Shown here: positions 44,183 to 53,228 of the stretch, in pieces
Layout of the letters: the number at the start of each line of letters is the position of its first letter
Numbering within the stretch: position 1 is the stretch's first letter
From: Comamonas antarctica
GTDB lineage: Bacteria > Pseudomonadota > Gammaproteobacteria > Burkholderiales > Burkholderiaceae_C
Assembly: GCF_013363755.1 (NCBI RefSeq)
Contig: NZ_CP054840.1
Coordinates: 2,411,501-2,475,500 of the forward strand
Direction: 5' to 3'
Length of the DNA: 64,000 nt
Translations under genes and position numbers: made by a program
The notes under the pieces: generated by a model
Databases searched by the model: none
What the model was told of the DNA's origin: nothing
The model's input: only the letters and a program-made list of their open reading frames with translations

Positions 44183-45505
44183 ATGATGACCACGGCCTAC
44201 CCCACTCCTGCGCATGCCAGCCTTGCCGAGTTCGAGAACAGCGCGCTGTTTGCCGACCTCAAGAACAAGGCCTATGAACATCTGCTGAGCCGCATCGAGG
44301 AGCTGGGCGCGGAGTTCGGGCGCTGGTCGCGCGCCGCGATCGCGCAGTTCGTCGCCCTCGAACTCGACAGCTACATCCGGCTGCATCCGGTGCCGGTCAA
44401 CGAAGAGGAAGCCCACCTGGTCGCCAGCGCCCTCACGCGCGAACTCACCGGGCTCGGGCCGCTGCAGACGCTGCTGGACGATCCGGCCGTCGAGGACATC
44501 CTGATCAACGGCCACCAGGAGATCTACGTCTCGCGCGGCGGCATGCTCACGCGCGAGACCTCGCACTTCAAGGACGACGAGCATGTGCTGCGCATCGTGC
44601 GCCGCATCCTCGCGCCGCTGGGCCGGCGCCTGGACGAGTCCAGCCCGATGGTGGACGCGCGCCTGCCCGACGGCGGACGCATCAACGTGATCATCGCGCC
44701 GCTGTCCATCGACGGCCCCTCGGTCTCGATCCGCAAGTTCCGCAAGGACCCGCTGACGCCGCAGGAACTGGTCGGACTGGGCACCTTCAACGCCGACATC
44801 TGCCGCATCCTGGAAATGGCGGTGCAGGCGCGCTGCAACATTCTGGTCAGCGGCGGCACGAGCTCGGGCAAGACCTCGCTGCTGAACGCGCTGGCGACCT
44901 TCATCCCCAGCCGCGAGCGCATCGTGAGCATCGAAGACACGGCCGAGCTGTCGCTCAACCACAGCCATGTGGTGCGGCTCGAGAGCCGGCCCGGCAGCTT
45001 CGACGGCAGCGGCCACGTGAGCATCCGCGACCTGCTGATCAACAGCCTGCGCATGCGCCCCGACCGCATCATCGTCGGCGAGGTGCGCAGCGGCGAGGTG
45101 CTCGAGCTGCTGCAGGCCATGAACACCGGCCATGACGGCTCGATGGGCACCATCCACGCAAGCTCGCCGCGCGAGTGCCTGTACCGCGCCGAGATGCTCG
45201 CCGGCTTCGCGGGTTTCCAGGGCAGCGAATCGAGCCTGCGCCGGCAGATCGCCAATGCCGTGGACTTCATCGTGCAGATCGGCCGCCTGTCCAACGGCCG
45301 CCGCCGCGTGCTGTCGCTGACCGAAGTCACGGGCATGTCGGACAACGTGATCTCCATGCAGGAGCTCTACCGTTATGAACCGCAGATCGGCGCCGACGGG
45401 CAGGAGGCCGACCATTGGGTGTCGATGGGCATCTCGCCGCATTCGCCCAAGCTGCTGAGCTGGTGGCGCGCACAGCAGCAATCCGGCCAGGGCGGCATGC
45501 GATGA
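44183..45505 (+). CDS. tadA: TadA/CpaF secretion ATPase of the Flp pilus
   Basis: A 440-residue hexameric ATPase that powers pilus assembly. The N-domain is followed by DDPAVEDILINGHQEIYVSR, Walker A GGTSSGKTSLL (about 229-239), the Asp box SIEDTAEL, Walker B RIIVGEVRSGEVLELLQAMN and the His box GHDGSMGTIHA. Length and motifs are typical for CpaF. Its end overlaps tadB as ATGA. Confidence 0.95.
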   Translation: MMTTAYPTPAHASLAEFENSALFADLKNKAYEHLLSRIEELGAEFGRWSRAAIAQFVALELDSYIRLHPVPVNEEEAHLVASALTRELTGLGPLQTLLDDPAVEDILINGHQEIYVSRGGMLTRETSHFKDDEHVLRIVRRILAPLGRRLDESSPMVDARLPDGGRINVIIAPLSIDGPSVSIRKFRKDPLTPQELVGLGTFNADICRILEMAVQARCNILVSGGTSSGKTSLLNALATFIPSRERIVSIEDTAELSLNHSHVVRLESRPGSFDGSGHVSIRDLLINSLRMRPDRIIVGEVRSGEVLELLQAMNTGHDGSMGTIHASSPRECLYRAEMLAGFAGFQGSESSLRRQIANAVDFIVQIGRLSNGRRRVLSLTEVTGMSDNVISMQELYRYEPQIGADGQEADHWVSMGISPHSPKLLSWWRAQQQSGQGGMR

Positions 45506-46467
45506 CTTCCCACCTGCCAGCCATCCTCGTGCTGTGCTCACTGGCCTGCGTGCTGCTGGCGCTGGCGCTGTGGCTGTGGTCCAGCGCGCGGCGCCAGCAG
45601 GCCAGGCAGGCGGTCCAGAGCACGCTCGAGCGCAGCCTGGAGATCCGGCGCGAGCAGCACGCAGGCGAGCCGCTGCACCTGTCCCACCCGATGGCACCCG
45701 CGCTGGCGCGGCCGGCGCAGCCCGGCCCGCAAGGCCTGCGCCGGCTCAAGCAACTGCTGCGCTACCGCGCCTGGGGCGTGGCGCCGCGCACGCTCGCGCT
45801 GCTGGCGGCGGCGGCGCTGGCGCTGGCGTTGCTCGCCGCGCTGCAAGGCGGTGCGCTGCTGGGCCTGATGCTGCTGGCGCTGTGCCTGCTGCTGGGCGCG
45901 TTCGGCATCTGGCTGCGCGTGAGCCGGCGCCGCGCGAAGATGCTTTTGCAACTGCCCGCCTTCCTCGACAACCTGGTGCGGCTGCTGTCCATCGGCAACT
46001 CGCTGCACGCGGCCTTCCAGTTCGCGGGCAGCAATGTGCCGCAGCCGCTCGGGGGCGCGCTGGCCGAGGTGTCGGCCGGGCTCAATGTCTCGCCCGACCT
46101 CGGCCAGGCGATGGCGCAGCTCGAGCGCACCTGGGGCCTGCCCGAGTTCGGCCTGCTGGCCGCGGTGTTCCGCATGAGCACGCGCTACGGCGGGCGCGCG
46201 GACATGGTGCTCGAGCGCGTCTCGAGCTACATCCGCGACCGCCAGTCGGCCGAGCGCGAACTGCGTGCGATGTCGGCGGAGGTCCGCATGTCGGCCTGGA
46301 TCCTGGCGCTGCTGCCCATCGTGGTCGGCGGCATGATCATGCTGCTCAACCAGGGCTACTTCCTGCGCATGTGGAACGACGCCATGGGCCAGAAGCTGGT
46401 TTTCGCTGCGGCCGGCCTGCAGGTCTTCGGCTCGCTGCTCATGTACCGCCTGGCCCGCCTGCGCTAG
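45502..46467 (+). CDS. tadB: TadB inner-membrane platform protein
   Basis: 321 residues, type II secretion F domain. Hydrophobic helices lie near the N-terminus (AILVLCSLACVLLALALWLW), in the middle, and at the C-terminus (WILALLPIVVGGMIMLLNQG). The cytoplasmic GspF-type segment is LPAFLDNLVRLLSIGNSLHA followed by ERTWGLPEFGLLAAVFRMST. ATG 45502 overlaps the tadA stop. Confidence 0.92.
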   Translation: MTSHLPAILVLCSLACVLLALALWLWSSARRQQARQAVQSTLERSLEIRREQHAGEPLHLSHPMAPALARPAQPGPQGLRRLKQLLRYRAWGVAPRTLALLAAAALALALLAALQGGALLGLMLLALCLLLGAFGIWLRVSRRRAKMLLQLPAFLDNLVRLLSIGNSLHAAFQFAGSNVPQPLGGALAEVSAGLNVSPDLGQAMAQLERTWGLPEFGLLAAVFRMSTRYGGRADMVLERVSSYIRDRQSAERELRAMSAEVRMSAWILALLPIVVGGMIMLLNQGYFLRMWNDAMGQKLVFAAAGLQVFGSLLMYRLARLR

Positions 46468-46527
46468 CACCGCCATGCCCATGAACCCCGTTCCCCCCCA
46501 CCGCTGCGCCCCGCGCCAGGAGCTGCC

Positions 46528-47538
46528 ATGACCGCGCAGCAGCTGTGGACCCTGAGCCTGGGACTGGCCGCGCTGGGCGCGCTGCTGCTGGCCATGGCGC
46601 TGGCCTGGCAGCTGCGCCGCTCGGCACGCGCCGCAGCGCGCATGGGCGAAGTGCTGCAGGCGCGCGAAAGCCATGCCGCGCCGGCGGGCACCCCGTTCCT
46701 CGCGCCGTTTCCCATGCCGGGCGGCCAGCCGCTGCCCGGCACGCCGGGCGGCGACCGGAGCGAGGACGCGGCGGCGCAGTCGGTGGCCGACCGTCTCAAG
46801 CCGCCGCCGTGGCTGCAGTCGGGGCTGTCCAAGGCGCTGTTTGCCGATGAGGACCGCAAGCTGATGGAACTGGCCGGCCTGGAGATCGCGCGCGGCGGCC
46901 TGTGGTACGTAATTGCGCGCGCCGTGCTGGCGCTGCTGCTGCCGATGCTCGTGCTGCTGGTGCTGCAGCCGCAGGGCCAGAAGGCGCTGATGTACGGCTT
47001 CCTTGCCCTGGGCACTGGCGTCATGCTGCCGAAATGGCTGCTGCGCGCCAAGGCCAAGGAGCGGCGCCGGCAGGTCGTCGAGGAGCTGCCGCTGTTTGTC
47101 GACATGCTGCGGCTGCTGCAGGGCGTGGGCCTGAGCATCGACCAGAGCATGCAGGTGCTGGCCACCGAGTTCACCAGCGTGCTGCCCGTGATCAGCTCGG
47201 AACTGGCGCTGGCCAACCGGCTGCACAGCAGCGGCCGCACGCGCGAGCAGTCGCTGCAACGACTGGCCCAGCTCGGCGCCGACGACGACCTGAGCGCCGT
47301 CGTCAATCTGCTGGTGCAGGTCGACCGCCATGGCGGCGCCGTGCAGGACCCGCTCAAGGAATTCAGCCTGCGCCTGCGCGAGAAGCGCCAGGCGAACTTC
47401 AAGCAACGCATCGGCGTGATCACCGTCAAGATGACCGGCGTCATGGTGCTGACCCTGCTGCCCGCGCTGCTGGTCATCACCGCCGGCCCGGGCTTCACCG
47501 CCGTGATCCGTTCGCTGTCTTCGATCGGAGGGAAATAG
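46528..47538 (+). CDS. tadC: TadC inner-membrane platform protein
   Basis: 336 residues, the second GspF-type platform subunit, partner of TadB. The membrane segment AVLALLLPMLVLLVLQPQGQ, the cytoplasmic block LPLFVDMLRLLQGVGLSIDQ and the C-terminal helix MTGVMVLTLLPALLVITAGP are clear. The gap after tadB is 60 bp. Pro/Gly-rich residues about 45-85 form a linker. Confidence 0.92.
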   Translation: MTAQQLWTLSLGLAALGALLLAMALAWQLRRSARAAARMGEVLQARESHAAPAGTPFLAPFPMPGGQPLPGTPGGDRSEDAAAQSVADRLKPPPWLQSGLSKALFADEDRKLMELAGLEIARGGLWYVIARAVLALLLPMLVLLVLQPQGQKALMYGFLALGTGVMLPKWLLRAKAKERRRQVVEELPLFVDMLRLLQGVGLSIDQSMQVLATEFTSVLPVISSELALANRLHSSGRTREQSLQRLAQLGADDDLSAVVNLLVQVDRHGGAVQDPLKEFSLRLREKRQANFKQRIGVITVKMTGVMVLTLLPALLVITAGPGFTAVIRSLSSIGGK

Positions 47539-47541
47539 ACC

Positions 47542-48399
47542 ATGACCGCCACCGCATCTCCCCTGCCGCTGCGCCGCCTGGGCACGCTGGCGCTGGCCGC
47601 CGGCGCGCTGCTGCTGGCCGGCTGCGCGGCCAAGCCGGTCCAAGGCTATGGCGCGGCCGTCGACCCGAGCCTGGCGCAACAGGCGCAGCAGCAATTGGAA
47701 AAAGCCGAGCAGCTGACGCAGATCGACCCGCAGCAGACCTATCTGAACCTGATCGCGCAGATGCAGCAGGCGCGGCAGTGGTACGCGTCGCTGGCGCACA
47801 CCGAGGCTTTCGAGCGCCAGTACGGCAGCAACGCGCAGATCCGCCTCAAGCGCGCCGACGCGCTGCGCAACACCGGCCAGGCGTTGCCCGCCGAGCAGGC
47901 CTACCAGGCGCTGCTGGGCGAGGCCGACAGCCAGGTGCAGGCGCGCGCCCACCGCGGCCTGGGGCTGCTCTATGCCAGCCAGCAGCGCTATGCGCCGGCC
48001 GTGGCCCAGCTCGAGCGCGCGCGCCAGCTCAATCCCATCGATGCCGACCTGCTGGCCGACCTGGCCTACACCCACATGCTCGACGGCCGGCTCGACGCCG
48101 CCGCGCTGCCCATGCTGCAGGCCGCGCAGCTCGCGCCCGCCAATGCACGCGTGCAACTGAACCTGGCGCTGTACTGGCTTGCCAGCGGCGCGCGCGACCA
48201 GGCCGGCCTGCTGCTGCAGCGCCTGCGCCAGCCGGCGTCGCCCAACGCCGCGCCGCTGATCGACGACACCTCGCTGCAGACCTTGCAAACGCAATTGGCC
48301 AGCATCGAGCAGGCGGTGCGCACGCGCGCGGACCCTCGCGCACCCCTGGTGCTGGGCAGCGCGCCCCTCCCATCCCCCCGCCTCCAGGAGCTTCAATGA
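47542..48399 (+). CDS. tadD: TadD tetratricopeptide lipoprotein
   Basis: 285 residues. The lipoprotein signal has lipobox LAGC (near residue 28). TPR helices cover about 80-225 (ADALRNTGQALPAEQAYQAL, AHRGLGLLYASQQRYAPAVA, IDADLLADLAYTHMLDGRLD). TadD acts as a pilotin or chaperone for pilus outer-membrane parts. Its stop overlaps the next start as ATGA. Confidence 0.9.
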   Translation: MTATASPLPLRRLGTLALAAGALLLAGCAAKPVQGYGAAVDPSLAQQAQQQLEKAEQLTQIDPQQTYLNLIAQMQQARQWYASLAHTEAFERQYGSNAQIRLKRADALRNTGQALPAEQAYQALLGEADSQVQARAHRGLGLLYASQQRYAPAVAQLERARQLNPIDADLLADLAYTHMLDGRLDAAALPMLQAAQLAPANARVQLNLALYWLASGARDQAGLLLQRLRQPASPNAAPLIDDTSLQTLQTQLASIEQAVRTRADPRAPLVLGSAPLPSPRLQELQ

Positions 48400-48755
48400 T
48401 GCGGCTTTCCCTCCCACGCCCACTGGGGCCGCGCCTTGCCGCGCTGCTGCTGGGCCTGGCCGCCGGCACGGCGGCGCTGGCCGACGGCGCAACGCCGGTT
48501 GCGGACAACGCCGTGGTCAGCGTCGAGCTGGCGCCAGCACAACCCTATGGCAGCGCCAGCGCGCCCGCGTCTGGCGGCAACGCGATCGGCAGCGCCACCG
48601 AGGGCCTGCTGGCCATGCAGCGCAATGCCATCGGCGCGCGGCCGCGGCCGATCGATGGCGAGCAGGCCAGCCGCAGCTACCAGCGCTACCTCAAGAGCTT
48701 TGAAACCAGCATTCCGGAGCACTACGGCACCGGGCTGGACCTGAAGAAGCGCTAG
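48396..48755 (+). CDS. Small exported tad-locus protein (DUF3613-like)
   Basis: 119 residues with a signal peptide (cleavage near ALADG), a low-complexity Ala/Gly middle, and a C-terminal block EQASRSYQRYLKSFETSIPE that matches the DUF3613 proteins found between tadD and tadE in Burkholderiales. Function unknown; translationally coupled to tadD. The DUF assignment is from memory of the motif, not a search. Confidence 0.7.
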   Translation: MMRLSLPRPLGPRLAALLLGLAAGTAALADGATPVADNAVVSVELAPAQPYGSASAPASGGNAIGSATEGLLAMQRNAIGARPRPIDGEQASRSYQRYLKSFETSIPEHYGTGLDLKKR

Positions 48756-48769
48756 CCAGGACCTGCTCC

Positions 48770-49294
48770 ATGCGCCCGTGCCACACCCCTGCCCCGCCAC
48801 GCCGCCAGCGCGGCGTGTACGCGCTCGAGTGGGCCATCATCTTTCCGGTGTTCTTCCTGCTGGTCTACGCCATCCTTTGCTACGGCCTCAGCTTCCTCGT
48901 GCGCGCGTCGATGCAGCACGCGGTCGAGGAAGGCGCGCGCGCCGCGCTGCGTTATCCGGTGGGCAAAAGCGCCTCGGACTGGAACGACCGCAAGCTGCTC
49001 GCGCTGCAGGCCGTCAAGGACAGCCTCGACTGGCTGCCGCCCGCGATCCGGCCCACGGACGCCGATATCCGCTTCACCGTGTGCCGCGTGGGCGATGCCG
49101 GCTGCAACGCGGACAGCGCACTGGTTGCCGACCTGGGCTGCGATGCCAAGACGCCCTGCCTGATCCTGGTGTCCTATGCGATCCAGGATTACCAGTCCAG
49201 CGCCATCGCGCCGGCGATTCCCGGATTCGGCCTGGTGCTGCCGTCGACGCTGCAGGCCACGGCCAGCATCCTGATGGACAGGGAGCTGCTGTGA
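48770..49294 (+). CDS. tadE: TadE minor pseudopilin
   Basis: 174 residues. The N-terminal TadE motif RQRGVYALEWAIIFPVFFLL has the Glu after the cleavage site and a single hydrophobic helix. The periplasmic part has several cysteines that could form disulfides (FTVCRVGDAGC, GCDAKTPC). Its stop overlaps tadF. Confidence 0.9.
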   Translation: MRPCHTPAPPRRQRGVYALEWAIIFPVFFLLVYAILCYGLSFLVRASMQHAVEEGARAALRYPVGKSASDWNDRKLLALQAVKDSLDWLPPAIRPTDADIRFTVCRVGDAGCNADSALVADLGCDAKTPCLILVSYAIQDYQSSAIAPAIPGFGLVLPSTLQATASILMDRELL

Positions 49295-49776
49295 ACCCGC
49301 CGCTCGCCAACACCGGTATGCGCCGCTGCCGCCAGCAGGGCACGGCGGCCGTCGAGCTGGCGCTGATTGCGACGCTGATGGTCGTCCTGCTGCTGGGCCT
49401 GCTGGTGTGGTGGCGCTACTTCCAGGCCAGCCAGATACTCGCCAAGGCCGCGGGCGACGGCGCACGCGCGGCGCATACGCTGGTCATCACGGGCACCCTG
49501 CCGTGCGTGGTGGCCAATGCCCAGGCCAACAAGGCCGCGATCGAAGCCCGCGTCGAGAACGTGATCCGGGAGCAGCTGGTGCATGGCGGCCTTCCCGCCA
49601 GCGGGTTCAGCCTCACCGACAAGGCCTGGGCCTGCTCCGGCACCGCGGCCGAGCGTTTCAGCTTCAACGTCAGCTACCGGCTGCCGGCGCTGCTGGGCGG
49701 CAGCGACTGGCTTGCCGAGCCGACCACGCTGAGCATCCGCGACCGCATCGTCGTCCACTTTCCTTCCCGGACCTGA
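49291..49776 (+). CDS. tadF: TadF minor pseudopilin
   Basis: 161 residues from GTG 49291, overlapping the tadE stop by 4 bp. The pseudopilin motif is QQGTAAVELALIATLMVVLL, followed by a periplasmic domain with two cysteines (LPCVVANAQ, KAWACSG). Similar in layout to TadE. The naming follows gene order. Confidence 0.87.
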   Translation: MNPPLANTGMRRCRQQGTAAVELALIATLMVVLLLGLLVWWRYFQASQILAKAAGDGARAAHTLVITGTLPCVVANAQANKAAIEARVENVIREQLVHGGLPASGFSLTDKAWACSGTAAERFSFNVSYRLPALLGGSDWLAEPTTLSIRDRIVVHFPSRT

Positions 49777-49788
49777 AGGACAGCCGCC

Positions 49789-51687
49789 ATGCAGCAGCCA
49801 CGCTTTCGCCCCCCACGCGCGCAACAGGGCTCGGTCCTGGTCCAGTTCGCCTTTGTCGCGCTGGTGCTGCTGGCCATGCTGGGCACGGTGCAGGTGGGCT
49901 ATATGTATTCCGCCAAGCGCGACCTGCAACGCATTGCCGATATTGCCGCGCTCGAGTCCTCCAACGCCATCCAGCTCGCCACCAGCTGCAGCGAGGCCAC
50001 GGCGGCCGCCAGAACCAGCATCGACGCGCAATGGCCGCTGGGCGTGAACCGCGGCAGCGACAGCGGCATGCGGATCGAATGCGGCCATTGGACGCGCATG
50101 AACGGGTTCGACGCGACCAGCCCGTTCAATGCCACCCGCGTCACGCTGGCCGGAGACAGCCTGCAACTGTTGCCGTTCAGCGGCAGCAGAACCATCATGG
50201 CGACGTCCACCGCGGCCATTGCGGGCAACCCCATTGGCGCATTCACCGCGGGCTCGGGTGTCGCCCGCCTCAATGATGGCGCGCTCAACAGCCTGCTGGG
50301 CATGCTGCTGGGCACCACCCTCAATCTGAGCCTGGCCGACTACGAAGGCCTGGCCAGCACCAACGTCAACCTGCTGGGCATCATGGACGCGCTGCAGCTC
50401 GACGCCGGCAACTACTCGGAGCTGCTGGATACCGAGATCAGCCTGCGCGAACTGATCAACGCCAGCATCCAGGTCGCGCAGAACCTGCCCGACCAGGCCA
50501 CCGCCAACATCGCCATTGCCGCGCTGCGCAACATGCTGGCGCTGCCGGCCCGCGTCGATCTCGCCAACACCTTCATCCACCTGCTCAAAGGCGCGAGCGG
50601 CAACGGCCTGCTCGATGTGGGCATCCACCAGGACAACCCGGCCACCGCGCTGAATGCCGACGCCAGCGTGCTGAGCCTGGTGAAAACCGCCTTGCAGGTG
50701 GCCAACGCCGATTCGGCCGCGGCCCTGCAGACCTCGCTCGACCTCGGCCTGCTGGCCAAGGCCACGGTGGCCGCCAAGGTGATCGAGCCGCCGGTCATTG
50801 CCGTGGGCCCGGCAGGCACGGATGGCAGCGGCAGATACATGACAACGGCGCATACCGGCCAGGTGCGCCTGAACCTGAACCTGCAGGTGGTGAATTCGCT
50901 GAGCGCCACTGGCAATCTGCTGGACCTCAACCTGCTGCTGCTGCGCCTGCGGGTCTCGCTGCCGACCAACCGGTCCGCCATCAACCTGCCCGTCTATCTG
51001 GAGGTGGCTTCGGGCGATGCGCGCCTCAAGGAGATTGCCTGCCACCAGTACGGCAGCAACGTGCACAAGGCAAGCATCGATGCCAAACCCGGCGTTGCCA
51101 GCCTGCTTCTGGGCCAGGCGCCCGATGCCATGACGAACACCGGCGCGCCCTGGACCAGCCTGTCCAAGGATTTCTTCCATCTTCTCGACCTGAACGTCAA
51201 AGCCACCTTGCTGGGCGACCTGATCACCGTCGTCGAGGCCCCGGTCAAGCTGATGGCGCGGCTCGACCTGGACACCACCGACACCCAGAACGCGGCGGCG
51301 TACCAGCAGCTCGATTTCCGCTATTCGACCGAGACCGCGCGCTCGGCGCAGGATCTGGTCAAGACCGCCGGCACCCGCAACCAGCTGGGCTCCTATCTCG
51401 GCAATGCCTTCAACCAGAACCTGCTGCAGTTCCGCCTCGATACCAGCGGCCTCACGCTGCTGGGCCTGCGGCTCGATTACCTGTCTTCGATAGTGGACGG
51501 CCTGGTCAACAGCCTGTCGGCCATTGTCTCGGCGCTCACGCCCCTGCTGTCCGCGCTGCTCACGCCGGTGTTTGCATTGCTCGATTCGCTGCTGGGCCCG
51601 TTGCTCAGCGCACTCGGCCTGCAGGTCGGCTATGCCGATGTCGAACTGCTCTGGGCCGACTGCAACCCGGCGCAACTGGTCCATTGA
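49789..51687 (+). CDS. tadG: TadG-like pilus protein
   Basis: 632 residues. The N-terminal helix AQQGSVLVQFAFVALVLLAM (pseudopilin-like) is followed by the TadG segment YSAKRDLQRIADIAALESSN. The large periplasmic part is Leu/Asn-rich and ends in amphipathic helices (LVNSLSAIVSALTPLLSALL). It has no von Willebrand A domain, which many TadG proteins carry. Last structural gene of the tad locus. Confidence 0.88.
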   Translation: MQQPRFRPPRAQQGSVLVQFAFVALVLLAMLGTVQVGYMYSAKRDLQRIADIAALESSNAIQLATSCSEATAAARTSIDAQWPLGVNRGSDSGMRIECGHWTRMNGFDATSPFNATRVTLAGDSLQLLPFSGSRTIMATSTAAIAGNPIGAFTAGSGVARLNDGALNSLLGMLLGTTLNLSLADYEGLASTNVNLLGIMDALQLDAGNYSELLDTEISLRELINASIQVAQNLPDQATANIAIAALRNMLALPARVDLANTFIHLLKGASGNGLLDVGIHQDNPATALNADASVLSLVKTALQVANADSAAALQTSLDLGLLAKATVAAKVIEPPVIAVGPAGTDGSGRYMTTAHTGQVRLNLNLQVVNSLSATGNLLDLNLLLLRLRVSLPTNRSAINLPVYLEVASGDARLKEIACHQYGSNVHKASIDAKPGVASLLLGQAPDAMTNTGAPWTSLSKDFFHLLDLNVKATLLGDLITVVEAPVKLMARLDLDTTDTQNAAAYQQLDFRYSTETARSAQDLVKTAGTRNQLGSYLGNAFNQNLLQFRLDTSGLTLLGLRLDYLSSIVDGLVNSLSAIVSALTPLLSALLTPVFALLDSLLGPLLSALGLQVGYADVELLWADCNPAQLVH

Positions 51688-51729
51688 GCGCATGCATGGG
51701 CAACCCATCGAATTACAAGGAACGCCACA

Positions 51730-53166
51730 GTGAATCAGAGTGATTTGGTCATCTACGTCTGGGAGGGCCAAGCCGATATTGCCGAGCGCGTGGAACGCTG
51801 CATGCTCAGCATGGACGTCGAAGTCGTGCGCGCCGACGGCCTCAACGCGCCGCCGCTGGCCGCGTCGAGCCAGAACGCGATCTCCATCGTGAGCGTGTCC
51901 GTGCTCGAAGGCGCGCGCTTCAGCCGCCAGCATATCGAGGGCACGTTCGGCGGCATGCCGGTGCTGTGGGTCAGCTCCAACCTGCGCGGCGCCACCGCCG
52001 GCAGCTATGCCAACGAGTATTCGCATGTGCTGCCCTTCGACTTCACAGGCGCCGAACTGCGCGCAATGCTGGCGCGCATCCTGCAGCGCCTGCAAAGCTC
52101 GCACCACCAGCCGCAGCGCTCGGACGACATCATTGCCGTGGCCGACTGCATGCTGGGCCTGCTCAACGACGTCGACACCTTTGCCGATTGCGAACACAGC
52201 GTGCTGATCAGCGGCGAGACCGGCACCGGCAAGGAGCGCATCGCCGAGCGCCTGCATGTGCGCAACACGCATTACGGCCAGGGCCCGTTTGTCGTCGTCA
52301 ACTGCGGCGCGATCCCCGACGGGCTGTTCGAGTCGCTGTTCTTCGGCCATGCCAAGGGCTCGTTCACCGGCGCCGTCACCGCGCACAAGGGCTTTTTCGA
52401 GCAGGCCAGCGGCGGCACGCTGTTTCTCGACGAGATCGCCGACCTGCCGCTGTACCAGCAGGTCAAGCTGCTGCGCGTGCTCGAGGAGCGCACCGTGACC
52501 CGGCTGGGCTCGGCCACGCCGGTGCGGCTCGACTTCCGCCTCGTTGCCGCGACCAACAAGCCCCTGCGCGACCAGGTGCATGCGGGACGCTTTCGCGCCG
52601 ACCTGTTCTTCCGGCTGGCCGTGGTGGAGCTGCAGATGCCCAGCCTCGAAGAGCGCGGCGAGGCCGACAAGCTCGCGATCTTCGCCAGCATCCTGCACAA
52701 GGTGGTCGGCGAGGAGCTGATGGCCGAGCTCGGCGAGCCGCCGTTCTTCATTCTCGATGCGGTCGCGCAGATGTACTTTCCAGGCAATGTGCGCGAGCTG
52801 CGCAACCTGGCCGAGCGCATCGGCGTGGCCGCGCGCCAGACGCGCAACTGGCTCGCGGGCGGCGCGACCGAGCGCATCCTGCAGCAGGCGCAGAACCTGT
52901 CGGCCCTGACCCTTCCGCCACCGCCCGCGGGCGCGAGCGAGCCGCCGCCGGCCAGCCGCGCGAACTGGGATCTGGAGGAGCGCAACCGCATCATTGCCGC
53001 GCTCGGCGCCAACGACTGGAAACGGCAGAACACCGCCCAGCAGCTGGGCATCAGCCGCAAGGTGCTCTGGGAGAAAATGCGCAAATACCAGATCAGCGAT
53101 GGCGAGCCCGAGGTTCCCGTGTCCACCAGCAGCGCGCCAGAGATCGAGGACGAAATCGACCGATGA
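51730..53166 (+). CDS. Sigma-54-dependent enhancer-binding transcriptional activator
   Basis: 478 residues. Residues 1-120 form a divergent receiver-like domain with no obvious phospho-acceptor Asp, so it resembles FleQ-type regulators. The AAA+ domain (about 130-370) has Walker A GETGTGKE (162-169), the sigma-54 loop GSFTGA (210-215; consensus GAFTGA) and Walker B TLFLDE (230-235). The C-terminal Fis-type helix-turn-helix has [20 protein letters not shown] then [14 protein letters not shown] 51730 has AAGGA upstream. Its place directly after tadG suggests control of the pilus locus and of the sigma-54 promoter at 27819 (inference). Confidence 0.9.
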   Translation: MNQSDLVIYVWEGQADIAERVERCMLSMDVEVVRADGLNAPPLAASSQNAISIVSVSVLEGARFSRQHIEGTFGGMPVLWVSSNLRGATAGSYANEYSHVLPFDFTGAELRAMLARILQRLQSSHHQPQRSDDIIAVADCMLGLLNDVDTFADCEHSVLISGETGTGKERIAERLHVRNTHYGQGPFVVVNCGAIPDGLFESLFFGHAKGSFTGAVTAHKGFFEQASGGTLFLDEIADLPLYQQVKLLRVLEERTVTRLGSATPVRLDFRLVAATNKPLRDQVHAGRFRADLFFRLAVVELQMPSLEERGEADKLAIFASILHKVVGEELMAELGEPPFFILDAVAQMYFPGNVRELRNLAERIGVAARQTRNWLAGGATERILQQAQNLSALTLPPPPAGASEPPPASRANWDLEERNRIIAALGANDWKRQNTAQQLGISRKVLWEKMRKYQISDGEPEVPVSTSSAPEIEDEIDR

Positions 53167-53228
53167 CGCGGCCCGCGCCCGTCCCCTTGCCTGCCCATTC
53201 GCGCGGCGCTGCCGCCGTGCCCTGACCC

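Noticed and set aside
45538..48492. 984-codon minus-strand frame opposite tadB-tadD
   Set aside because: Gln/Arg/Ala-rich shadow of conserved tad genes, with no plausible start signal.
49189..52698. 1169-codon minus-strand frame opposite tadE-tadG and the sigma-54 activator
   Set aside because: His/Arg/Gln-rich shadow translation; the plus-strand genes are conserved.
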